A stretch of 43,908 nucleotides of DNA, from assembly GCF_000516555.1 (NCBI RefSeq), contig NZ_AZSJ01000004.1, positions 486,505-530,412 of the forward strand, read 5' to 3'. This DNA comes from Afipia sp. P52-10. GTDB lineage: Bacteria; Pseudomonadota; Alphaproteobacteria; Rhizobiales; Xanthobacteraceae. The translations under genes were made by a program, and so were the position numbers. Position 1 is the stretch's first letter, and the number at the start of each line of letters is the position of its first letter. This document shows positions 7,972 through 16,083 of this stretch, piece by piece. Under the pieces are notes generated by a model. It saw only the letters and a program-made list of their open reading frames with translations. It searched no databases and was not told the DNA's origin.

Positions 7972-8205
7972 CTAACGGTCCTTCCGCACCTGCGGCGGCT
8001 CGTCATAGCCATGGCGGCTGCTGAAGAACATCAGGCCCATCAACCCGACCCCGACCAGAATCGAAAAGATGACGCCGATGATCATGGCGGTCCAGCCATG
8101 GACACCCAAGGCGACCTCCTCGGGCCCGGCGAGGCCGTAATAGGCGAATACGGCGGTCGCAGCCAGCAGCGCGACGAAAACCGCAAACAGCAACACAGCG
8201 CGCAT
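7972..8205 (-). CDS. Small two-helix membrane protein (77 aa)
   Basis: Two transmembrane segments are clear: residues 3-21 (AVLLFAVFVALLAATAVFA) and about 32-55 (WTAMIIGVIFSILVGVGLMGLMF), with a charged C-terminal tail ending EPPQVRKDR that should face the cytosol. AGGAGAAAGCTT directly precedes the ATG at 8205 and fixes the start. The gene lies 104 bp after the stop of the FUSC gene on the same strand and has its own candidate stress promoter at 8261-8285, so it can be transcribed separately. The family is not recognised beyond 'small inner-membrane protein'. Confidence 0.8.
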   Translation of the reverse strand: MRAVLLFAVFVALLAATAVFAYYGLAGPEEVALGVHGWTAMIIGVIFSILVGVGLMGLMFFSSRHGYDEPPQVRKDR

Positions 8206-8260
8206 AAGCTTTCTCCTGGCCGGTTCCTCCTGGCCTGAGGTCGCCCCCCCCCGCTGGGTC

Positions 8261-8285
8261 AATTGCCAGCCGCGCCGACCGTTCC
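8261..8285 (-). promoter_or_regulatory. Candidate EcfG-like promoter (AATT variant)
   Basis: On the minus strand GGAAC (8285-8281) is followed after exactly 16 bp by AATT (8264-8261). The -35 box is perfect and the -10 box keeps only the TT of CGTT. It sits about 55 nt before the 77-residue membrane protein. Two other small genes here carry the same variant. Confidence 0.4.
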
Positions 8286-8309
8286 CGGAACGGCGGTATA
8301 CGTCGGCGC

Positions 8310-9416
8310 TCAGCGCTTCTTGTCGGCCTTCGTTCCGTTCCACTCGCCGATGCAGCGGTCCAGATCGAGCAGGTTCTGACGCATCTGCTCGAGCGAGAAG
8401 CCAAGCGCGAACACGCGCTCCGCGGCCTCGCTCGCCAATCCCCGTGTCAGCCCCTCAGCCCGGACGTGGGCGATCTGTTCGGCATAATGGCCAAGCGCGG
8501 TTTCGACGATGGTGATATCGGGCGCCTTGGCGCCATCGCGCAGGGCCATCGCCGCCTGACGGAGATATCCGCCGATCGCGGAAGACACCGCCGCAAGCGG
8601 GGCTGCCAGGCGCGCCTGGATCGCATCCGGCAACGGCGTCAGGTTGGCCCGGCCGATCATCACCAGGTCGTGACGCAGACGCAGCGTGGTGCGCAGCAGC
8701 GGCCCGGTCTCCGGCCCGCTCGACAAATGCGCCGCGCGCTCGCGCTCGGCCTCCGCGCCGAGCGTGTTGAGGCCCGCCAGCGCGCCGCCGATCCCATCCT
8801 GCAGCCGGTGCAGTGAATTGACATCACGCGTCTGCGAGGAGCGCGCCAAGAACTCGTCCAGCACGTCAGCCATCAGGCCGAGCACCTTGGCCACACCGCT
8901 GCGGATCTGATTGTGAGCGCGGGACGGCAGCACCAGAAACGACGTCAGCAGCCCCGCCAGTGCGCCGACCGTCACCTCCAGCACCCGATCGATCGCCGAC
9001 TCCAGCGGATCGCCGCGGTTCATCACCGGCAGCAGCAGCACGATGATGGCCGTCACCGTCGCCGAGTTGTAGGCGGGGTTGAGTGCGGCGATAAAAGCCA
9101 GCGGCAACACCACCAGCACCAGCACGAACAGCAGCGGGCCTTCGCCGGTGTGCGGCACCGACAGCGCCACCGCAGCGCCATAGACGGCACCTCCCAACGT
9201 CCCGATCAGATAGTCGCGCGTGGTCTTGAGCGAGCGTCCGACGCTCATCTGCGTGACGATGATCGCCGTCAGCACCGCCCAGAGCGGCAGCTTGAGCTGC
9301 AGCGCCATGGCGACGGCGAGCGAGATGAGCGAAGCCGCCGTGACACGGATGCCGAGCCCGAGTTCAACAGTCCGCGTCCGCAGCCATGTCTGTACGGCGC
9401 GAAACCTGGGCCCCAT
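8310..9416 (-). CDS. FUSC-family inner-membrane protein
   Basis: This 368-residue protein belongs to the FUSC (fusaric acid resistance / aromatic acid exporter-like) family. Its N-terminal half carries about five to six membrane helices (ITAASLISLAVAMALQLKL, then LWAVLTAIIVTQMS, the family hallmark; YLIGTLGGAVYGAAVAL; FVLVLVVLPLAFIAAL; TAIIVLLLPVM; VLEVTVGALAGLLTSFLVL). The C-terminal half is a helical cytosolic domain with coiled-coil character. It is a half-size FUSC protein, as often seen in alphaproteobacteria, and probably works as a dimer exporting small organic acids or drugs. AGGAGACGACCG precedes the ATG. No membrane-fusion or outer-membrane partner is nearby. Confidence 0.88.
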   Translation of the reverse strand: MGPRFRAVQTWLRTRTVELGLGIRVTAASLISLAVAMALQLKLPLWAVLTAIIVTQMSVGRSLKTTRDYLIGTLGGAVYGAAVALSVPHTGEGPLLFVLVLVVLPLAFIAALNPAYNSATVTAIIVLLLPVMNRGDPLESAIDRVLEVTVGALAGLLTSFLVLPSRAHNQIRSGVAKVLGLMADVLDEFLARSSQTRDVNSLHRLQDGIGGALAGLNTLGAEAERERAAHLSSGPETGPLLRTTLRLRHDLVMIGRANLTPLPDAIQARLAAPLAAVSSAIGGYLRQAAMALRDGAKAPDITIVETALGHYAEQIAHVRAEGLTRGLASEAAERVFALGFSLEQMRQNLLDLDRCIGEWNGTKADKKR

Positions 9417-9702
9417 CGGTCGTCTCCTCGCGACAGCTGCTCACCGCTCGCGACTGACACAGCGGTCGCAGCCAAGACTCGCGCTGGAGCGTACCGCAGC
9501 GACCTGCGCCGCACCACAACGGCACGCACCGAACTCAGCCGATGTTTTGGAGTTTGGGGAATTCGTCCCGGCCGCCGGGCGCCAGCATGCACCCGGCGGC
9601 GGCTCTATGGCGTCCCGTGGCGTCTTCCCCTGCCGGGAAATCACGATTCAAATCGGCAACGGCCACTCCCGTTCCTCAAGCGGCCTGAAGCCGCGCCCCG
9701 GA

Positions 9703-10044
9703 TCACCAATAGTGGCGATGATGCCAGTGGCGGTGTCCCCAACCCCAGCGCGGGCCGAAGCCGAACGAAACAACCGGGGCCGGATAGTAGCCATAGCTGC
9801 GGTAGTACGGCGCCCAGCCGTAATGCCGCCAATGCCGGTGATGATGCCAGTGATGGCGGTGGTGCCAGTGTCGATGGTGCCAGTGGCGATGCCGCCAATG
9901 ACGACGCTGCGAGCTGAACTCGGTCGATTGATCGACCGCATGTCCGGCCTTCACCCCCGGGGCGCCTGTTGACGCCGCCTGAGCCGCGGTTCCGCCGAAC
10001 CACATGCTCGCACCGATAGCCGCGATAAGAGCCAGTTTCCTCAT
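9703..10044 (-). CDS. Secreted His/Trp/Tyr/Arg-rich protein
   Basis: The 113-residue product has a standard signal peptide (MRKLALIAAIGASMWFGGTAAQA), then a run of His, Arg and Trp in the pattern HWRHRHWHHRHWHHRHHW at about residues 49-66, a Tyr/Gly/Pro segment (YYRSYGYYPAPVVSFGFGP) and a final GHRHWHHRHYW. About a quarter of the mature protein is histidine, so divalent-metal or heme binding in the periplasm or on the surface is likely, though that is inference. GGAGG lies 6 nt before the ATG at 10044; an ATG one codon earlier (10047) is also possible. A perfect EcfG promoter sits about 30 nt upstream. Similar low-complexity exported proteins occur in rhizobia without known function. Confidence 0.85.
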   Translation of the reverse strand: MRKLALIAAIGASMWFGGTAAQAASTGAPGVKAGHAVDQSTEFSSQRRHWRHRHWHHRHWHHRHHWHHHRHWRHYGWAPYYRSYGYYPAPVVSFGFGPRWGWGHRHWHHRHYW

Positions 10045-10071
10045 CATGGACCTCCGTGAATGATACCGATT

Positions 10072-10096
10072 AACGGAGGCTGGCGCAGACCGTTCC
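10072..10096 (-). promoter_or_regulatory. Perfect EcfG general-stress promoter
   Basis: On the minus strand GGAAC (10096-10092), a 16-bp spacer and CGTT (10075-10072) match the alphaproteobacterial EcfG consensus exactly. Transcription would start near 10065, leaving a ~20-nt leader with GGAGG before the His-rich protein. Confidence 0.8.
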
Positions 10097-10124
10097 CAAC
10101 AGTTCCCAAGGAACAAACGCTGCG

Positions 10125-10186
10125 CTATCGAAGAACCACACCATCGAAGAACGCCGCTATCGAAGCACCAACTATCGAAGCACCAG
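10125..10186. repeat. Four degenerate 15-bp tandem repeats
   Basis: Units of the form CTATCGAAGCACCAA start at 10125, 10142 (first base changed), 10157 and 10172. The last unit overlaps the stop codon of the debranching-type enzyme, so the end of that gene varies by repeat count. They lie between that gene and the EcfG promoter of the His-rich gene. Confidence 0.7.
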
Positions 10187-12376
10187 GACATCCGCACTGC
10201 CGCGCCGCGCCAGCACGGTCGCGGCCACATCGAGGCCATAGCGGTGCAGTCTGACATCCAGGCGTGACGATCCAAGCGACAGGTTGCGGATCACGATCTC
10301 GTCGAGGAAATCCGGCATCACCGGGTCGCGAAACCGGATCTCATCGCGATCGTGGCGGATGTCGATGCCGAGGCACGCGCCCAGCAGGCCGAACACCGCC
10401 CCCGCCGCCCACGCCTGCGGCGCGCAGGCGACCGGATACGGCGTCGGTCCGCGGTTCGGCCGCCGGGTGAAGCCACAGAACAATTCGGGCAGCCGGTTCA
10501 GATCCTGATGCCGCGCGGTATCGAAGATCGACGCGAACACCCGCGCCGCCTCCGCCTTCAGCCCGTAGCGGGCGAAGCCGATCGCGACCAGGGCGTTGTC
10601 ATGCGGCCAGACCGAGCCGTTGTGATAGGACATCGGATTGAAGCGTGGCTGGCCCAGCGCCAGCGTGCGGATGCCCCAGCCGCTGAATGCATCGGCGCTG
10701 AGCAGGCTCTGCGCCACCCGACGCGCACGATCGGCCGATGCGATCCCGGTGAACAGGGCGTGGCCCGCATTCGACGCGATCACCTGGCAGGGCTTTTTCC
10801 TCCCGTCGAGCGCAAGCGCGTAGCTGTCGATCTGCGGACACCAGAACGCCTGCTCGAAGCGTTGGCGCAGCTGCTCCGCCTGTGCGGACAGCGCCACGGC
10901 CAACGCCGGCTCATCGAGCAGGTTGGCGATGCGCGCCGCCGCGGTCTTTGCCGCGAACACATAACCCTGCACCTCGCACAGCGCGATCGGACCGACCGGA
11001 TCACTCCCGTCGGCGTGGAAGATCGCGTCGTGGGAATCCTTCCAGCCCTGGTTCGCAAGGCCGCTTTCCTCCGCCCGGCTGTACTCGACGAATCCGTCGC
11101 CGTCGATGTCGCCATAGCGGTCGATCCATGTCAGCGCCGCACGAATGTTGGGCCATATCTGTCGGATCGTCTTCAGATCGCCCGTGCGATCGAGATACAT
11201 GCCGGCCAGCATCACGAACAACGGCGTCGCATCGATGGTGCCGTAATAGCGACCGAACGGCACCTCGCGCAGCCTGGCCATCTCGCCATGACGGGTCTCG
11301 TGCAGGATTTTTCCCGGCTGGGCGTCCGCATAAGGGTCGATCTCGGTTGCCTGCATCGCGGCCAGCGTTCGCAGCACGCCCGCCGCGATCGACGGGTCGA
11401 GCCAGAGCATCTGCATCGCCGTGATGAGGCCGTCGCGTCCGAAGATGGTGTTGAACCACGGAATCCCGGCGTAGGGATAGGGCCCGTTCGCCCCCCGCGT
11501 CACCAGCGTATAGGTATCGGCGGTCGCGCGGCAGACGACATCGTCGAACGACGGATTGGTCGAGGTGACGGTCGCGATATCCGCCGTCGCCGCACAGCGG
11601 GCTTTGCGGATTTCCCGATAGCCGCGAAAGAAATCACATGGCGCCGCGAACGGAATCGTCGCCACCGCACACGAGATCGTCACGAACAGCGAGACGTGCT
11701 GGTAAGGATCGAGCTCGATCTCCACCGTTGCGCGATTGGCGCCGATCGCAGTGGGCGCCGGACTGAACTGAAGCACGGTCCGCCGCTCGACTTCGTCCAG
11801 CCCGAGATACTGAAACTCGACGCGGTCGGTGCCGCTGACATGGCTTTTCACCCGTCCGCGCTTCGGCCTCCTTGTGCCGCGGACCTCGAACAGGTCGCGG
11901 AAATCCGCGTCATAGAGGAAATCCAGGCGCAGGCGACGCCGGGCCCGGCCATAGTTGCGGATGTTGATCCGCTCGTAGCAGCTTGTCTGCCAGAGGAACT
12001 TGGTGCGGTGAAAGAAAATCGTATCGCGCGGCAGCCTGTCTCGGTCGTCGAACTCCACATCGGGGTTGGTGAGTTCGACCGTCAGCGCGGCCTTGTCCTC
12101 GTGCACGGCGGAGCTGAGCAGCAGCGGCTGCTTTCCATCCAAGCGAACCTCGAATTTCGAAAGGAAGCGCGTGTCGCGATAGTAAAGACCTTCCGCGGTC
12201 TCGCCGAGTGCGCCAATATCGCCGCGCGCATCCATCACCGCGAAGGCGTCACCATATTTGAGATTGCACAGCGCGCGATCGGTCAGCGAGGTCTTGGCCT
12301 CGATCTCGTACTCAGACCATACATTCGACGGCGGAGCGGGCTTGGCCGGTTTCAGCAATCGGGCATCGTCGGACAT
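10172..12376 (-). CDS. Amylo-alpha-1,6-glucosidase / glycogen-debranching-type protein
   Basis: The 734-residue protein has the two-part build of bacterial glycogen-debranching-type enzymes. An N-terminal beta-sandwich domain (about residues 25-240; GDIGALGETAEGLYYRDTRFLSKFEV, DTIFFHRTKFLW) is followed by an (alpha/alpha)6 glucosidase-like domain with YAGIPWFNTIFGRDGLITAMQ, GRYYGTIDATPLFVMLAG, GWKDSHDAIFHADG and MSYHNGSVWPHDNALVAIGFARYG. The acidic residues in GRDG, YGTIDA and WKDSHDA would form the active site. It likely trims alpha-linked glucans in the cytosol; substrate may be glycogen, trehalose-related glucans or another storage sugar. The ATG at 12376 is chosen over a TTG at 12394. Its C-terminus ends in a tandem repeat. 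No glycogen genes are adjacent. Confidence 0.88.
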   Translation of the reverse strand: MSDDARLLKPAKPAPPSNVWSEYEIEAKTSLTDRALCNLKYGDAFAVMDARGDIGALGETAEGLYYRDTRFLSKFEVRLDGKQPLLLSSAVHEDKAALTVELTNPDVEFDDRDRLPRDTIFFHRTKFLWQTSCYERINIRNYGRARRRLRLDFLYDADFRDLFEVRGTRRPKRGRVKSHVSGTDRVEFQYLGLDEVERRTVLQFSPAPTAIGANRATVEIELDPYQHVSLFVTISCAVATIPFAAPCDFFRGYREIRKARCAATADIATVTSTNPSFDDVVCRATADTYTLVTRGANGPYPYAGIPWFNTIFGRDGLITAMQMLWLDPSIAAGVLRTLAAMQATEIDPYADAQPGKILHETRHGEMARLREVPFGRYYGTIDATPLFVMLAGMYLDRTGDLKTIRQIWPNIRAALTWIDRYGDIDGDGFVEYSRAEESGLANQGWKDSHDAIFHADGSDPVGPIALCEVQGYVFAAKTAAARIANLLDEPALAVALSAQAEQLRQRFEQAFWCPQIDSYALALDGRKKPCQVIASNAGHALFTGIASADRARRVAQSLLSADAFSGWGIRTLALGQPRFNPMSYHNGSVWPHDNALVAIGFARYGLKAEAARVFASIFDTARHQDLNRLPELFCGFTRRPNRGPTPYPVACAPQAWAAGAVFGLLGACLGIDIRHDRDEIRFRDPVMPDFLDEIVIRNLSLGSSRLDVRLHRYGLDVAATVLARRGSADVLVLR

Positions 12377-12407
12377 GGCGTCACTCGCGTCCAAGAGTCA
12401 TTCCGGT

Positions 12408-12453
12408 GTCACATGCGAGACATTCAACCGATGTCTCACAAGCGTCACATGCG
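12408..12453. promoter_or_regulatory. Inverted and direct repeats upstream of the debranching-type gene
   Basis: GAGACAT (12417-12423) and ATGTCTC (12431-12437) form an inverted repeat with a 7-bp gap, flanked by direct copies of GTCACATGCG at 12408-12417 and 12444-12453. It lies about 40 bp before the ATG at 12376, a natural place for an operator. Confidence 0.45.
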
Positions 12454-12849
12454 TTGAGACCGCCGGCAAGATCCGATCCACCGCCTCATGACGTCACTGA
12501 ATCCCTGCGCGGTTCCGGCGGCAGCAGTATCCCTCGTCTTCCATGCCAAGGAATCACACAAATCGGGCGATCACACGACCGATCCCTCGCGCCTGATCGC
12601 AGCGCTATGCGGCTTGCGGCTTTCGGCTGCGGAGACCCAGATGATTCGATCCTTTGATTCGGCGGTTGCTGGGGGAACTTTTGTTCCATGGTTCCTCGCC
12701 ACTCACGCCACGGGCGGACTTTTGCGACAGAAACCCTTGTGCCGCCGCCGAAGTCGCGCAATGATCGAGGGGAACCCCATTTACCCGTTTGGGTGATGAA
12801 GCGTTCATACAAGCTGGTGTAAACTGCTGCCTCTAAGGGGGATGGTAGG
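12454..12849. other. Intergenic region without a supported gene
   Basis: No open frame here has convincing composition or a ribosome site. A perfect palindrome with a T4 centre, GGAACTTTTGTTCC (12674-12687), stands out. Another GGAAC at 12771-12775 has no TT at the expected distance. The region must contain promoters for the divergent genes on each side. Confidence 0.4.
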
Positions 12850-13029
12850 ATGCGTAGCGTATGTCGTTCTGTGATCGTGGTCTGCACCTTTGCAGCAGCA
12901 GGTTTCATGCTGGCCGATTCGATCTTCGGACATGAACTCATCAGTGTCATCGGCGGTACTGTGATCGCCGGGCTCGCCGGTCTCACCATCGCCATCCGCA
13001 ATCACGTCGCCGATCCCTACAAGCTGTAA
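12850..13029 (+). CDS. Small two-helix membrane protein (59 aa)
   Basis: A 59-residue frame starts at ATG 12850, preceded by AAGGGGG about 9 nt upstream, and reads MRSVCRSVIVVCTFAAAGFM..., then HELISVIGGTVIAGLAGLTIAIRN, ending DPYKL. Two membrane helices (residues 7-23 and about 30-48) are separated by a short loop with Asp and His. Codon use and the ribosome site support it as real although it is short. It overlaps an antisense open frame that has no such support. Function is unknown; its neighbours are stress proteins. Confidence 0.65.
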   Translation: MRSVCRSVIVVCTFAAAGFMLADSIFGHELISVIGGTVIAGLAGLTIAIRNHVADPYKL

Positions 13030-13068
13030 CGCGAGAGGGCGCGAAACGTCCCCGCATTGCGCGACATC

Positions 13069-13248
13069 TCAGCCACCGGTTCGATGACGAAGGCTGGCGT
13101 TTGCTTTTCGTTTCTTGAGGTTCGGCCTGACTTTCTCAGTTCTGCCTTCGGCTTCAAGCTTGGCGTCGCCCGTAACCTTGCCGATCGCTTCCTTCACGGA
13201 CCCTTTGACCCGCCGCTTTGCAATACCCTCCGCACGACGCCCGCTCAT
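13069..13248 (-). CDS. CsbD-family stress protein
   Basis: The 59-residue protein has the CsbD signature VKGSVKEAIGKVTGDAKLEA followed by EGRTEKV. CsbD proteins are small, hydrophilic and induced by general stress; their molecular role is not known. GAGGAGG sits 7 nt before the ATG at 13248. The last 20 residues (KKRKANASLRHRTGG) are unlike the usual Lys/Glu-rich CsbD tail, so the 3' end may have been altered. On the minus strand GGAAT, 16 bp, TGTT (13342-13318) lies about 70 nt upstream, a weaker relative of the EcfG promoter. Confidence 0.85.
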   Translation of the reverse strand: MSGRRAEGIAKRRVKGSVKEAIGKVTGDAKLEAEGRTEKVRPNLKKRKANASLRHRTGG

Positions 13249-13352
13249 CAACGTCCTCCTCATCACCACCGACCGAGACTGCAACCGTAACCAGCCGGAT
13301 ACCCGCTACCAGAGACGAACATACCGGGTGCCTTGGTATTCCCATCACGGGC

Positions 13353-14864
13353 TCATGAGCGACCCCGCTTGCGCCGGCGCCCAGCCAGCGCCTCCTGTCC
13401 AGTGATACCGCGCTCACGAGCCCAGATGATCGCTGCACCGCGCCGGTTCACGCCGATCTTCTGATAGAGAGCAAAAACATGATTGCGGATCGTGTTCGGG
13501 GACAGCTTGAGTATCTGCCCCATTTCGCGATTGTTCTGGCCTTGACAGATCAGTCCCAGCACGTCGCGTTCGCGGTCAGTCAAACTCTCCAACTCAGTCC
13601 TGACGAAGCCTGGCTGAGAATTCTGGCGCAACGCCGCCAGCTTTTCAACCACGCTGTGGCTGAACCATGATGTATCGGCCATCACCGCTTCGATTGCGGC
13701 AATCAACTCCTCCTCGGACCGCTTACGCTCGGTGATATTCTGCAGAACGAGCAGTACGCAGCGCTCGCCGCCGATGGTGACCGTATCGATCGAAACGAGA
13801 CAATCGAACACCGACCCGTCCCTCACCCGCACCTGCAGATCGCCGCCGCGAACGCCCGCCTCCCTCTGAACGGCCAGCTCGAACTGCCTCTGCGCAGCTC
13901 TGTCCGGCCATAGCTGCAGATCGACGGCACTTCGTCCGACAACCTCCTCCTCGGCGTAGCCGGTCATGGCTTTGAATGCTTCATTGACTTCCAGGAATGT
14001 CAGGCCTCGCAAGGTGCCGATCGCCATCGGCACCGGACAGAGCCGGAACGATTTCTCGAATCGCTCCTCACTATCGCGCAGAGCGGCTTCTGCCTTCACG
14101 CGCGGGTCGAGGTCCGCAAACGTAAACAGGATGCAGGCTTCTTCATTGATGTCGATCGGCTCCCCGGCAACGATCACATGCTTGTATCCGCCGTCAGGCA
14201 ACGGTAGCCGCGCTTCCATCTGCGGAATGGTTTGCCCTTCTTGGAGACGCTCCAGGGCCAGGTCCCGGTCGCGAGCATCGGCCAGCACATCGACCTGCTT
14301 GAAACCGGCGCCGACCAGATCCTTTCGCGCGTAGCCCGTCATCTCGAGAAATCCCGGGTTCACCCGCACGTAACAACGGTCCGCCAGCCGAAAGATGATC
14401 GCAGGCGCCGGATTGGCGTTGAACGCACTCTCGAAGCGTTCCTCGGCCCGGACCCGCTCGGTTTCGTCCTTGATGATCAGCACCAGATAATCAGGCACAT
14501 CGTCGTCATCGGTGATCACCAGACTTCTGATTGAATGAACCCAGCACTGATCCGGAACGGAGGCCCGCCGAACCTCGACGATCACATCGCTGAACTGATC
14601 GCCGGAGATGACCCGCTCGATCGGGTAACGCCCGCGCTCCACCGCCTGGTTGTTGCGATAGCGGAGGCGAAAGCGCCGGCGATACTGGCTGACCGTGGCC
14701 CCGAGATCACCGATGGAACGGACACCGTGCATGGCCAGCGCCGCGTCATTGGCCCAGATGATCTTCTGATCCGTACCGATCAGGATGACGCCGTCGGTGA
14801 GACCTCGAATGATCTGCTGAAGCTGGCGGTAATCCCGGCTTGGTCTTTTCAGCGTCCGCGCCAT
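13353..14864 (-). CDS. Multi-PAS sensor transcription factor with LuxR-type HTH
   Basis: This 503-residue cytosolic regulator has three PAS domains: about residues 15-135 (GLTDGVILIGTDQKIIWAN, IIKDETERVRAE), 140-255 (NPAPAIIFRLADRCYVRVNPGF, EMTGYARKDLVG) and 260-385 (CPVPMAIGTLRGLTFLEVNEAF, VLLVLQNITERKRSE). A LuxR/GerE helix-turn-helix follows near 430-490 (LTDRERDVLGLICQGQNNRE, LSPNTIRNHVFALYQKIGV). No kinase or receiver domain is present, so input and DNA binding are in one chain, and a ligand, redox or light signal could act directly through the PAS domains. It lies among stress genes and reads away from the DUF3309 gene 33 bp upstream in the same direction, perhaps as an operon. No clear ribosome site. 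Confidence 0.9.
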   Translation of the reverse strand: MARTLKRPSRDYRQLQQIIRGLTDGVILIGTDQKIIWANDAALAMHGVRSIGDLGATVSQYRRRFRLRYRNNQAVERGRYPIERVISGDQFSDVIVEVRRASVPDQCWVHSIRSLVITDDDDVPDYLVLIIKDETERVRAEERFESAFNANPAPAIIFRLADRCYVRVNPGFLEMTGYARKDLVGAGFKQVDVLADARDRDLALERLQEGQTIPQMEARLPLPDGGYKHVIVAGEPIDINEEACILFTFADLDPRVKAEAALRDSEERFEKSFRLCPVPMAIGTLRGLTFLEVNEAFKAMTGYAEEEVVGRSAVDLQLWPDRAAQRQFELAVQREAGVRGGDLQVRVRDGSVFDCLVSIDTVTIGGERCVLLVLQNITERKRSEEELIAAIEAVMADTSWFSHSVVEKLAALRQNSQPGFVRTELESLTDRERDVLGLICQGQNNREMGQILKLSPNTIRNHVFALYQKIGVNRRGAAIIWARERGITGQEALAGRRRKRGRS

Positions 14865-14897
14865 CGGTTCAGCATGCCTCGTTGGTGGCTAGGGGTA

Positions 14898-15062
14898 TCA
14901 GATCTTGCCCAACAGGATCAGGATGAGGAGTATGACAATCAGCAGCCCAAGGCCACCGCCTCCGTAATAGCCGGTTCCATAGAACGGGCGGCCGCCGATC
15001 CCGCCGAATCCTCCAAGCAGTACGATGATGAGAATGATGAGGACGATGGTCCCGAGCGACAT
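14898..15062 (-). CDS. DUF3309-family small membrane protein
   Basis: The 54-residue product (MSLGTIVLIILIIVLLGGFG at the N-terminus, a Gly/Tyr-rich loop, then LGLLIVILLILILLGKI) is a hairpin of two very hydrophobic helices joined by a Gly/Tyr turn, which matches DUF3309 proteins, common in alphaproteobacteria and unassigned in function. GGAGAAGACGCC precedes the ATG at 15062. The longer open frame to 15269 is not protein-like. It is 33 bp upstream of the PAS-LuxR gene in the same direction and divergent from the PRC-barrel gene. Confidence 0.85.
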   Translation of the reverse strand: MSLGTIVLIILIIVLLGGFGGIGGRPFYGTGYYGGGGLGLLIVILLILILLGKI

Positions 15063-15291
15063 GGCGTCTTCTCCAGCAAGTTCAAACAATCCGAGCGGCA
15101 TGTGGACTCTATCCGCGCGAGCGATGCTAACGCGAAAGCCGCCTGCTGCGATTAGCGCAAACATACCAGATCGATTGGTACTTCTGTTTCTTGCTGCATC
15201 AGGCGAAAACCCTACCTTCCTTCGCGATGGTTCGGGTCGTCTCACGACGTCCCTTGAGTATCCACACACGATCTACGAAGGAAACTTGCTT

Positions 15292-15708
15292 ATGAGGAAA
15301 ATCGCTGGTGCCGCTGTGCTGATGGCCGCTCTCTGCTCGGCAGCCTATGCTCAAACCACCACGACCACCGTCGAGACCGCGCGCGTCATGACGAGTCTGC
15401 CTGCCGACGCGGTCACGGTCACCAACTACTACAAGCAGAACATCTATGACCCCTCCGACACCAAGATCGGCGACGTTGCGGACGTGCTCGTTGACAAGAC
15501 CGGCCGCGTCGTCGGGATGATCATCTCCGTCGGCGGATTCCTTGGTGCAGGCGAGAAGGATGTCGCCATTCCATTCGAAGCGGTTCGCGTCACCCAGAAG
15601 GATGGCAAGACTTATCTGGTTGTGAACGCCACCAAGGACGCATTGAAGGCGGCGCCCGGGTACAAGTACGACCGCACCAAGACTCAGTGGATTGCCGACG
15701 GCAAGTAA
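15292..15708 (+). CDS. Exported PRC-barrel domain protein
   Basis: A 138-residue protein with a signal peptide (MRKIAGAAVLMAALCSAAYAQ) and one PRC-barrel domain (about residues 45-115: NYYKQNIYDPSDTKIGDVAD, VLVDKTGRVVGMIISVGGFL, KDVAIPFEAVRV). PRC-barrels are small beta-barrels known from photosynthetic reaction centre H subunits and RimM; exported versions are frequent next to stress genes and are thought to bind partners at the envelope. The C-terminus ends YDRTKTQWIADGK. The start at 15292 has GAAGGAAA upstream. It is followed by csbD-like 15829 in the same direction. Confidence 0.9.
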   Translation: MRKIAGAAVLMAALCSAAYAQTTTTTVETARVMTSLPADAVTVTNYYKQNIYDPSDTKIGDVADVLVDKTGRVVGMIISVGGFLGAGEKDVAIPFEAVRVTQKDGKTYLVVNATKDALKAAPGYKYDRTKTQWIADGK

Positions 15709-15828
15709 GCGGCGGCTCGTCCCTGCGCGAAACAATCGTAACTACGTCCGCACACTCGACCGCGCCGCACCGGTCCGCTCACCTGATGCAGCCTGCACGG
15801 CGCCAACAGCACACGAAAGGATACAACG

Positions 15829-16032
15829 ATGGACTGGAATCGCATCGAAGGAAACTGGAAGCAGTTCAAAGGCAAGATCAAGGAGAAATGGGGCCAGCTC
15901 ACCGACGACGATCTGGACCAGATCGCCGGCCGCCGCGACCAGCTCGAAGGACGGATTCAAGAGCGCTACGGCATAGCCAAGGATCAGGCCGAGAAGGACA
16001 TCAACGACTGGTACAACCAGCAGAAGTGGTGA
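15829..16032 (+). CDS. CsbD-family stress protein
   Basis: This 67-residue protein is a classic CsbD: MDWNRIEGNWKQFKGKIKEK, WGQLTDDDLDQIAGRRDQLE, GRIQERYGIAKDQAEKDIND, ending WYNQQKW. It is hydrophilic, helical and cytosolic. GAAAGGA lies 8-9 nt before the ATG. Its tail differs strongly from that of the CsbD at 13069-13248, so the two are distinct subfamilies. A 27-residue membrane peptide gene follows 51 bp later and a bidirectional terminator closes the unit, which suggests a PRC-barrel/CsbD/peptide transcript, though no stress promoter is visible right before it. Confidence 0.93.
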   Translation: MDWNRIEGNWKQFKGKIKEKWGQLTDDDLDQIAGRRDQLEGRIQERYGIAKDQAEKDINDWYNQQKW

Positions 16033-16083
16033 GGCAACCCGCTCTCTCCATCATCAAACGATACGATCGGAAGATTGCACATC

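Noticed and set aside
10352-12457. 701-codon open frame on the plus strand
   Set aside because: It is antisense to the debranching-type gene, Arg/His-rich and without motifs.
12674-12687. GGAACTTTTGTTCC as an EcfG promoter
   Set aside because: It contains GGAAC on both strands, but no TT-type -10 element lies at 16-17 bp on either strand.
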